Assembly: GCF_044457565.1 (NCBI RefSeq) | Contig: NZ_JBITGZ010000011.1 | Coordinates: 1 to 64,000 of the forward strand | Reading direction: 5' to 3' | Length of the DNA stretch: 64,000 nt | From: Kitasatospora sp044457565 | GTDB taxonomy: Bacteria > Actinomycetota > Actinomycetes > Streptomycetales > Streptomycetaceae | Shown: positions 21,076-29,000 of the stretch, piece after piece | How positions within the stretch are numbered: the first letter of the stretch is position 1 | How the letters are laid out: each line of letters begins with the position of its first letter | Notes under the pieces: model-generated | What the model was told of the DNA's origin: nothing | The model's input: the letters and a program-made list of their open reading frames with translations, nothing else | Database searches by the model: none | Program-made: the position numbers and the translations under genes

Positions 21076-21290
21076 CCGGGTGCGTGGGGTAGGCCCGGCA
21101 TGCCGCCGGACGGCCCGCAGCGGGCGGTGCAGCGCGTGATCACCGGCGCCGTATTCTTGGGTGCGCGGTGCAACCGGGCGCACCGGGCGCGCGGGCCGCT
21201 CCGCCCACCGGCCGCTCCACGCACCGCCGGGGCCGGCCGCGGCCGGACCTCGCTCCTGCCCGCGCCCGACCTGCTCCGTAGTTGCTCCAG

Positions 21291-21345
21291 ACCGCTGAAG
21301 ACCTGCTGAAGTCCCGCTGAAGACCCGCTCGAAGAAGCCTCGAAG
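21291..21345 (+). repeat. ~11-bp imperfect tandem repeat in a 5' leader
   Basis: Units of the type ACC(T)GCTGAAG recur four to five times with about 11-bp period just upstream of the DUF6912 gene. A TATTCT -10-like hexamer lies further upstream (21152), so the repeats would be within the mRNA leader. Confidence 0.6.
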
Positions 21346-21363
21346 AACCGGAGAGTGCCCCCG

Positions 21364-21873
21364 ATGCGCGTGTACGTGCCCACCACCTTGAACGACCTGG
21401 CGGCGGCGCACCCGGGCGGCGCGCTGGAGCAGTCGGCGGCGTACGCCGTCACGCCCGCGCTGCGCGAGTGGTACGTCAGCGACGACATCGAGGAGCTGGA
21501 GTACGCGGCGCTCAACCGGGCCGCCCAGTCCTCGCTGCGGCTGCTCGCCGCCGACCCGCAGGCGCCGCGCCGCCGGGTGGTCGTCGCGCTGGACGTCCCG
21601 GACGCGGCCGTGAGGCCGTTCGCGGGTGACGAGTACCAGGACCAGGCCTCGCTCGGCCGGGTGGTGCTGGCCGGGCCCGTGCCGCTGGCCAAGGCGGCGG
21701 CCGTGCACGCGGACGTGGCCGACCAGGAGGTGGTCGACGACGTGGCGGCCGCCGTCGCCGCGATCGGCGCCGCGGACGCGGGGGACCAGGACGCCCAGTT
21801 CACCGTGGACGGCGCCGAGGACCACGACCTGCTCTGGTTCGCCACCCAGGAGATCTCCGCCCTGCTCGGCTGA
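21364..21873 (+). CDS. DUF6912 family protein
   Basis: 169 aa. It begins MRVYVPTTLNDLAAAH and ends DHDLLWFATQEISALL, the conserved edges of this actinobacterial family. It is acidic, with no signal peptide or membrane segment. Function unknown. ATG 21364 has GGAGAG upstream. The following HAD gene is in the same direction but has its own -10 box. Confidence 0.82.
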   Translation: MRVYVPTTLNDLAAAHPGGALEQSAAYAVTPALREWYVSDDIEELEYAALNRAAQSSLRLLAADPQAPRRRVVVALDVPDAAVRPFAGDEYQDQASLGRVVLAGPVPLAKAAAVHADVADQEVVDDVAAAVAAIGAADAGDQDAQFTVDGAEDHDLLWFATQEISALLG

Positions 21874-21945
21874 GCCGGCCCCGCGCGGGCGGGCCGTGCG
21901 GTCCGCTCCCGCCGCCCGGACTTCCGGGTGGCCGGGCCGTCCGGT

Positions 21946-21951
21946 TACCGT
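21946..21951 (+). promoter_or_regulatory. -10 element, leaderless start of the HAD gene
   Basis: TACCGT lies 7 nt before the GTG at 21959 with no Shine-Dalgarno sequence. This suggests a leaderless mRNA. Confidence 0.4.
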
Positions 21952-21958
21952 TCCCGAC

Positions 21959-22615
21959 GTGCGTACTCACATCATCTGGGACTGGAACGGCACCCTCTTC
22001 CACGACATGGAGGCGGTGCTCGCCGCCAGCAACGCCGCGTTCGCCACCGTCGGCATCGCGCCGATGAGCCTGCGCGAGTACCGGGAGCAGTACGAGATCC
22101 CGATCCCGCTGTTCTACGAGCGCCTGCTCGGGCGCCGGCCGACCGAGACCGAGTGGCTGCTGCTGGACGACGCCTTCCACCTGCGCTACCACGAGCTCAG
22201 CCCGGCCTGCGCTCTCACCGAGGGCGCGCCCGGGCTGCTGAGCGAGTGGGAGGCGGCCGGGCACAGCCAGTCGCTGCTCTCCATGTACGACCACGACCTG
22301 CTGGTGCCGGTGGTCGAGCGGTTCGGGATCAGCCGGCACTTCGTCCGGGTGGACGGCCGCAGCGGCCCGTCCGGCGGGCAGAAGGCCGAGCACCTCAGCC
22401 GGCACCTGGCCGCGCTCGGCCCCGCCGTGGACCCTGCCAGGACGGTGCTGATCGGCGACGCGGCGGACGACGCGCTGGCGGCGCTCAGCGTGGGCGCGCA
22501 CGCGGTGCTCTACACCGGCGGGTCGCACACCCGGGAGAAGCTGGAGCCGGTGGGGGTGCCGGTGGTGGACAGCCTGGCGGAGGCGGTGGAGCTGGCCGCG
22601 CGACTGCCGGGGTGA
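21959..22615 (+). CDS. HAD family hydrolase
   Basis: 218 aa. HAD motif I is IWDWNGTLFHD (nucleophile Asp8). The usual second Asp of DxD is Asn10. Motif II lies near LLSMYDHD, the Lys is in GGQKAEHL, and motif IV is LIGDAADDALAA. It has an alpha-helical cap of the phosphoglycolate-phosphatase type (REYREQYEIPIPLFYERLLGR, marker). The D-W-N variant raises doubt about the normal acid/base step, so substrate and activity are open. Confidence 0.85.
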   Translation: MRTHIIWDWNGTLFHDMEAVLAASNAAFATVGIAPMSLREYREQYEIPIPLFYERLLGRRPTETEWLLLDDAFHLRYHELSPACALTEGAPGLLSEWEAAGHSQSLLSMYDHDLLVPVVERFGISRHFVRVDGRSGPSGGQKAEHLSRHLAALGPAVDPARTVLIGDAADDALAALSVGAHAVLYTGGSHTREKLEPVGVPVVDSLAEAVELAARLPG

Positions 22616-22755
22616 GCCACCCCGGCCCGCGGTGCGGTGGGCCGCCGAGCCGCGCGGCCGCTCGGGTGAGTCGCACAGGCGCACGCGGGATCCGCTCCGC
22701 ACGTGGCGCGGGCCACGCTCCCCGGTGGCGTGTCACCGGCGTCGATCGGCCGTTC

Positions 22756-22779
22756 ACTCGTCAGTCTGGATTGACGAGT
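22756..22779. promoter_or_regulatory. Inverted repeat upstream of pruA (candidate operator)
   Basis: ACTCGTCA and TGACGAGT (8-bp perfect arms, 8-nt centre) lie 37 nt before pruA. A TTGACG hexamer (22771-22776) overlaps the right arm and could be a -35 box, but no matching -10 follows at normal distance. Confidence 0.45.
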
Positions 22780-22816
22780 TGCCGTCCGTCGCCGTCCCTG
22801 CCGAGCGGAGTCCCGA

Positions 22817-24448
22817 ATGCCCATCGACGCAGTCACCCAGGTGCCCACCCCGGGCAATGAGCCAGTGCTCGGCTACGCGCCGGGCAGTCCGGAGCGGGCG
22901 GGGCTGGCGGCGCGGCTGGACGAGCTCACGGCCGAACCCCTCCCGCTGCCGATGACCATCGCCGGCGAGCAGCGGTTCGGCGGCGGCGAGCGGATCGACG
23001 TCGTCCAGCCGCACCACCACGCCGCCCGACTGGGGGTGCTGGGCAACGCCACCCGGGAGGACTCCCAGCTCGCCGTGGACGCGGCGCTGGCGGCCGGGCC
23101 GCGGTGGCGCTCGCTGTCCTTCGACGACCGGGCGGCCGTCTTCCTGCGGGCCGCGGACCTGCTGGCCGGGCCCTGGCGGGACACGCTGGTGGCGGCCACC
23201 ATGCTCGGGCAGTCCAAGACCGTGCAGCAGGCGGAGATCGACGCGGCCTGCGAGCTGATCGACTTCTGGCGCTTCAACGTGCACTTCGCCCGGCAGATCC
23301 TGGCCGACCAGCCGATCTCCTCGCCCGGGGTGTGGAACCGCACCGACCACCGCCCGCTGGAGGGCTTCGTCTACGCGATCACCCCGTTCAACTTCACCGC
23401 GATCGGCGGCAATCTGCCCACCGCGCCGGCGCTGATGGGCAACACCGTGGTCTGGAAGCCGGCCCCGACCCAGACGCTCTCCGCCTTCCACCTGATGCGC
23501 GTCCTGGAGGCGGCCGGCCTGCCGCCCGGCGTGATCAACATGGTGACCGGGGACGGCCACCAGCTCTCCCAGGTGGCGCTGGCCCACCCGGCCCTGGCCG
23601 GGCTGCACTTCACCGGCTCCACCGGGACCTTCCAGTCGCTGTGGAAGACCATCGGTGCCAACATCGGCTCCTACCGGGCCTATCCGAGGATCGTCGGGGA
23701 GACCGGCGGCAAGGACTTCCTGCTCGCCCACCGCTCCGCCGACCCGCAGATCCTCAGGACCGCCCTGATCCGGGGCGCCTTCGAGTACCAGGGGCAGAAG
23801 TGCTCGGCGCTCTCCCGCGCGTACCTGCCGCGCAGCCTCTGGCAGCGGATCAAGGACGAACTGCTGGCGGAGATCGACGCGCTGGCCGTCGGCGACGTCA
23901 CGGACTTCTCCAACTTCATGGGCGCGCTGATCGACCGCCGGGCCTTCGAGAAGAACCGCGCCGCGATCGAGCGGGCCGAGAAGGACCCGATGGTGGAGCT
24001 GGCGGCCGGCGGTCAGTACGACGACGCCATCGGCTACTTCGTCCGGCCGACCGTGCTGGTGAGCTCCGACCACCGCAACGAGATCTTCCGGACCGAGTAC
24101 TTCGGACCCATCCTCGCCGTCCACGTCTACGAGGACTCCCGCTGGGAGGACGTGCTCGGCCGGGTCGACTCCGGTGCGCCGTACGGCCTGACCGGCTCGG
24201 TGATCGCCCAGGACCGGTACGCGATCGCCCAGGCGATGGAGGAACTGCGCTTCGCGGCGGGCAACTTCTACATCAACGACAAGCCGACCGGCGCGGTGGT
24301 CGGGCAGCAGCCGTTCGGCGGCGGGCGGGCGTCGGGCACCAACGACAAGGCGGGCGCGGCGCAGAACCTGCTGCGCTGGACCTCGGCGCGCTCGATCAAG
24401 GAGACCTTCGTACCGCCGACCGACCACCGCTACCCGCACATGGGCTGA
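22817..24448 (+). CDS. pruA: L-glutamate gamma-semialdehyde (P5C) dehydrogenase
   Basis: 543 aa, the full length of the stand-alone P5C dehydrogenase family. The NAD-binding region contains AITPFNFTAIGGNLP. Catalytic residues are Glu295 (VGETGGKD) and Cys329 (EYQGQKCSA). It oxidises glutamate semialdehyde to glutamate in proline catabolism. No proline dehydrogenase gene is adjacent. NAD-glutamate dehydrogenase, which uses the product, lies ~1.6 kb downstream. ATG with CGGAG 8 nt upstream. Confidence 0.96.
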   Translation: MPIDAVTQVPTPGNEPVLGYAPGSPERAGLAARLDELTAEPLPLPMTIAGEQRFGGGERIDVVQPHHHAARLGVLGNATREDSQLAVDAALAAGPRWRSLSFDDRAAVFLRAADLLAGPWRDTLVAATMLGQSKTVQQAEIDAACELIDFWRFNVHFARQILADQPISSPGVWNRTDHRPLEGFVYAITPFNFTAIGGNLPTAPALMGNTVVWKPAPTQTLSAFHLMRVLEAAGLPPGVINMVTGDGHQLSQVALAHPALAGLHFTGSTGTFQSLWKTIGANIGSYRAYPRIVGETGGKDFLLAHRSADPQILRTALIRGAFEYQGQKCSALSRAYLPRSLWQRIKDELLAEIDALAVGDVTDFSNFMGALIDRRAFEKNRAAIERAEKDPMVELAAGGQYDDAIGYFVRPTVLVSSDHRNEIFRTEYFGPILAVHVYEDSRWEDVLGRVDSGAPYGLTGSVIAQDRYAIAQAMEELRFAAGNFYINDKPTGAVVGQQPFGGGRASGTNDKAGAAQNLLRWTSARSIKETFVPPTDHRYPHMG

Positions 24449-24634
24449 ACCCCCACCCGGCGGCCGACCCTGACGGCGGGTCGGGTGTGACCACAATCAC
24501 CGCCGTGCCCGCCCGCCTCACCGGCGGGCTCGCCTGCGCGGTCCGGGCCCGCGCTGGTAGAACCGGAGGGGACGCGCTGCCACGGGCTCCCACCCCGGGA
24601 ACCGCCGGTCGTGTCCGACGAAGGAGAGCCGCCG

Positions 24635-25669
24635 ATGCCGGACCGAGCCGCCGCGCCGCACAGCTCGGCGCCGCACGCCGTGCCACACAGCGTCGCGCCG
24701 CAGGCTGTGCCACACAGCACCGCGTCGCACGGTACGGAGCGGAACGGCACCGGGGCCGGGCTGCTGGCCGTCAGCGACCTGCACATCTCCTACCGGGCGA
24801 ACCGCGAGATCGTCCAGGCCCTGCGGCCGGAGTCCCCCGAGGACTGGCTGCTGGTGGCCGGCGACGTGGCCGAGAGGATCGAGGACGTCCGGTGGGCGCT
24901 CGGTCTGCTCGCCGAGCGGTTCGCGCGGGTGGTCTGGGCGCCGGGCAACCACGAGCTGTGGACGCACCCGAGCGACCCGGTCACGCTGCGCGGCCTCGCC
25001 CGGTACGAGCGGCTGGTGGAGGTCTGCCGTTCGATGGGCGTGCTCACCCCGGAGGACCCGTACGCGCTGTTCGAGGGCCGGGGCGGGCCCGTCCGGGTGG
25101 CGCCGTTGTTCGTGGGTTACGACTACACCTTCCGCCCGCCGGGCACCTCGACCAAGGAGGAGGCGCTCGCGTACGCCCACTCGACCGGGGTGGTCTGCAC
25201 GGACGAGGCGCTGCTGCACCCGGACCCTTACCCGAGCCGGGACGCCTGGTGCCGGGCCCGGCTGGAGCTGACCGAGCGCCGGCTGCGGGACTGCCCGCCC
25301 GGGGCGCCGCTGGTGCTGGTCAACCACTACCCACTGGTCCGCGAGCCGACCCGGGTGCTGCGCTACCCCGAGTTCGCCCAGTGGTGCGGCACCGAGGGCA
25401 CCGGGGACTGGCACCGGCGCTTCCCGGTCGCCGCCGTGGTCTACGGCCACCTGCACATCCCGCGCGTCAGCTGGTACGACGGCGTGCGCTTCGAGGAGGT
25501 CTCGCTCGGGTACCCGCGCGAGTGGGGCAAGCGTGACCGGGACCGGCGGCTGCTGCGCGAGATCCTGCCCGGAGTCGGAGAAGGCGAGGGCTCACCAGAG
25601 GGCTCACCAGAGGACGCGCCCGACCGCTCGCCCGACGGCTCGCGCGGGGGCTCGGCCGCCGAGGGATGA
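24635..25669 (+). CDS. Metallophosphoesterase (calcineurin-like)
   Basis: 344 aa. Metal-binding motifs in order: SDLH (Asp48, His50), AGDVAE (Asp77), GNHELW (104-109), NHYP and YGHLH. The set is complete, so it should be an active two-metal phosphoesterase of unknown substrate. The first ~40 residues are a His/Ala/Pro-rich stretch encoded in part by a 27-bp tandem repeat. The C-terminus is also low complexity (SPEGSPED). ATG 24635 has GGAGAG 6 nt upstream and is preferred over the GTG at 24611. Confidence 0.88.
   Translation: MPDRAAAPHSSAPHAVPHSVAPQAVPHSTASHGTERNGTGAGLLAVSDLHISYRANREIVQALRPESPEDWLLVAGDVAERIEDVRWALGLLAERFARVVWAPGNHELWTHPSDPVTLRGLARYERLVEVCRSMGVLTPEDPYALFEGRGGPVRVAPLFVGYDYTFRPPGTSTKEEALAYAHSTGVVCTDEALLHPDPYPSRDAWCRARLELTERRLRDCPPGAPLVLVNHYPLVREPTRVLRYPEFAQWCGTEGTGDWHRRFPVAAVVYGHLHIPRVSWYDGVRFEEVSLGYPREWGKRDRDRRLLREILPGVGEGEGSPEGSPEDAPDRSPDGSRGGSAAEG
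24668..24721 (+). repeat. 27-bp tandem repeat within the phosphoesterase N-terminus
   Basis: Two imperfect 27-bp units (24668 and 24695) encode the nine-residue repeat AP(H/Q)AVPHSx. The period is a multiple of three, so the frame is kept. Confidence 0.75.
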
Positions 25670-25759
25670 GCCGGGCGAGGCCCGGCGCACGCGCCCGGCG
25701 TTGGTGGCGCTCGTTGGTGGCAGTCACTGACACTGCCGAGCCGCAGTACAACGGGTGGG

Positions 25760-25783
25760 TCACGTGATTGGACAAGCTGTCCA
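25760..25783. promoter_or_regulatory. Two adjacent palindromes upstream of NAD-GDH
   Basis: TCACGTGA (25760-25767) is directly followed by TGGACA-AGC-TGTCCA (25769-25783). Both lie ~45-65 nt upstream of the candidate -35 box, a typical activator or repressor position. The factor is unknown. Confidence 0.45.
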
Positions 25784-25824
25784 GGACGGCCCCCTCTTCC
25801 TGCGGGTTTGCTCCTCCCTGTCCC

Positions 25825-25853
25825 CTGACTTCCTGCTTTCATCCGGTTAGGCT
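25825..25853 (+). promoter_or_regulatory. Candidate promoter for NAD-glutamate dehydrogenase
   Basis: CTGACT and TAGGCT are separated by exactly 17 nt. The predicted leader is ~175 nt. The 25670-26034 gap (365 bp) holds this promoter and the palindromes at 25760-25783. Confidence 0.5.
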
Positions 25854-26034
25854 GACTGGCGTCGTCGGGTTGGCTCCGCAGGCCGAACGTGCTGTCTTAC
25901 CCAGCGGAAGAGCTCTTCATGCGTGCCATGAGCGCTTTTCAGCCGGGAGGTACGAGAAGATTTGCGGAGACCCGGCGGTGGACACCCACACACCACCGAG
26001 TCACGCAACGGCGCGCGACAGGAGCCAAACAGCC

Positions 26035-29000
26035 ATGCAGACCAAGCTGGACGCAGCCAAGGCCGAACTGCTCACCAAGGCAGCAGCAGCCGCTGAGAAC
26101 AGCCAGGTGGGGGGAGCGGCGCCCGGGGAGGGCCTGAGCAACGGTGCTCTGACCGCGTACCTGCACCACTACTACCTCCACACCGCCCCCGAGGACCTGG
26201 TCGACCGCGACCCGGTCGACGTGTACGGCGCGGCCGCCTCGCACTACCGGCTCGGCCTCAAGCGCCCCCAGGGCACCGCCGAGGTCCGGGTGTACACCCC
26301 GAGCGTCGAGGAGAACGGCTGGGCCTGCGGTCACACGGTGGTCGAGGTCGTCACCGACGACATGCCGTTCCTGGTCGACTCGGTCACCAACGAGCTGACC
26401 CGCCAGGAGCGCGGGATCCACGTGGTGATCCACCCCCAGCTGGTCGTGCGCCGTGACATCACCGGCAAGCTGCTGGAGATCCTGGACGTCGACGCCTGCT
26501 CCCGCAGCCAGGCCGCCGGAGCCGAGTGGCCCGCCGACGCCGTGGTCGAGTCCTGGATGCACATCGAGATCGACCGCGAGACCGACCGCGAGGATCTGCG
26601 CGGCATCGAGACCGATCTGCGCCGCGTCCTGGGCGACGTCCGCGAGGTCGTCGAGGACTGGTCGAAGATGCGCGAGTCGGCGCTGCGCCTGGCCGACGAG
26701 CTCGCCGAGCAGCCCCCGGTCCACCTGCCCGAGCAGGAGGTCGGCGAGGCCTGGGAGCTGATGCGCTGGCTGGCCGACGACCACTTCACCTTCCTCGGTT
26801 ACCGCGAGTACGACCTGGTCGAGCACGACGGCGAGGAGGTGCTCCGAGCCGTCGCCGGTACGGGCCTGGGCATCCTGCGCGCCGACCCGCTCAGCCACGA
26901 CGACGACCACCACCCGGTCAGCGAGGCCTTCGGCCGCCTCTCCGCCCCCGTCCGGGCGAAGGCGCACGAGAAGAAGCTGCTCGTCCTGACCAAGGCCAAC
27001 AGCCGGGCGACCGTCCACCGCCCGTCCTACCTCGACTACGTCGGCGTCAAGAAGTTCGACGCCAACGGCGAGGTGATCGGCGAGCGCCGCTTCCTGGGCC
27101 TGTTCTCGGCCGCCGCCTACACCGAGTCGGTCAGCCGGATCCCGGTCGTGCGCCGCAAGGTCCAGGACGTCGTGACCAGCTCCGGCTTCTCCACCGAGAG
27201 CCACGACGGGCGTGACCTGCTCCAGATCCTGGAGACCTTCCCCCGGGACGAGATCTTCCAGACCCCGCCCGAGGAGCTGCTGCAGATCGCGACCAGCGTG
27301 CTCTACCTCCAGGAGCGCCGCCGGCTGCGGCTGTTCCTGCGCCAGGACGAGTACGGGCGCTACTTCTCCGCACTGGTCTACCTCCCGCGCGACCGCTACA
27401 CCACCCGCATCCGGCTGCGCCTGATGGACATCCTGATGCAGGAGCTCAACGGCGCCAGCATCGACTACACGGTGTGGTCCACCGAGTCGGTGCTGACCCG
27501 ACTGCACTTCGTCGTGCGGGTCACCCCCGGCAGCGAGCTGCCGCACCTCACCGACGCCGAGATCGAGCAGATCGAGGGCAAGCTCGCCGAGGCCGCCCGG
27601 TTCTGGATGGACGGTTTCAACGACCAGCTGCACACCGAGCTGGGCGAGGAGAAGGCGGCGGAGCTCTCCCGCAAGTACGCCAACGCCTTCCCCGACGGCT
27701 ACCGCGCGGACTTCACCGCCCGTACCGCCGTCGCCGACCTCAAGCAGATCGAGTCGCTGCAGGGCGAGGGCGACTTCCGCCTGAACCTCTACCAGCCGGT
27801 CGGCGCGGGCGACGACGAGCGCCGCTTCAAGATCTACCGGGTCGGCGGCCCGATCTCGCTCACCGAGGTCCTGCCGGTCCTCCAGCGCCTGGGCGTCGAG
27901 GTGCTCGACGAGCACCCGTACGCGCTGACCCGCTCGGACCACACCACCGCCTGGGTCTACGACTTCGGGCTGCGGCTGCGGGAGTCCACCGAGCTGACCG
28001 ACGAGGCCCGCGAGCGCGTCCAGGAGGCCTTCGCGGCGGTCTGGACCGGCCTCGCCGAGAACGACGGCTTCAACACCCTGGTGCTGACCGCCGGGCTGAC
28101 CTGGCGTCAGGCCATGATGCTGCGCGCGTACGCCAAGTACCTCCGCCAGGCCGGGAGCACCTTCTCCCAGGACTACATGGAGGACGCGCTCCGCAACAAC
28201 ACCCACACCACCCGCCTGCTGGTCAACCTCTTCGAGGCCCGGCTGAGCCCGAGCCACCAGCTGGCGGCGCAGGAGCTGACCGAGGGCATCCTGGAGGAGC
28301 TGTCCGGCGCCCTGGACGAGGTCGTCTCGCTGGACGAGGACCGCATCCTGCGCTCCTTCCTGCACCTGATCAAGGCCACCCTGCGGACCAACTTCTTCCA
28401 GCACTCCGGGGAGACCGGCGGCTGGCACCGCTACGTCTCGATGAAGTTCGACCCCAAGGCGATCCCCGACCTGCCGGCCCCGCGCCCGGCGTTCGAGATC
28501 TGGGTGTACTCGCCGCAGGTCGAGGGCGTGCACCTGCGCTTCGGCAAGGTCGCCCGTGGCGGCCTGCGCTGGTCCGACCGGCGCGAGGACTTCCGTACCG
28601 AGATCCTCGGCCTGGTCAAGGCCCAGATGGTCAAGAACACCGTCATCGTGCCGGTCGGCGCCAAGGGCGGCTTCGTCGCCAAGCAGCTGCCGGACCCGGC
28701 CGTCGACCGGGACGCCTGGCTGGCCGAGGGCATCTCGTCCTACAAGACGTTCATCTCGGCGCTGCTGGACATCACCGACAACCTGAAGGCCGGCGAGGTC
28801 GTCCACCCCTCCGACGTGGTCCGCCACGACGAGGACGACACCTACCTGGTCGTCGCCGCCGACAAGGGCACCGCGACCTTCTCCGACATCGCCAACGGCG
28901 TGGCCGAGTCCTACGGCTTCTGGCTGGGTGACGCGTTCGCCTCCGGCGGCTCGGCCGGTTACGACCACAAGGGCATGGGCATCACCGCCCGCGGTGCCTG

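Noticed and set aside
25759..25774. GlnR box upstream of NAD-GDH
   Set aside because: GTCAC-N6 is followed by GGACA, not the GnAAC half-site, and the second pair of half-sites is missing.
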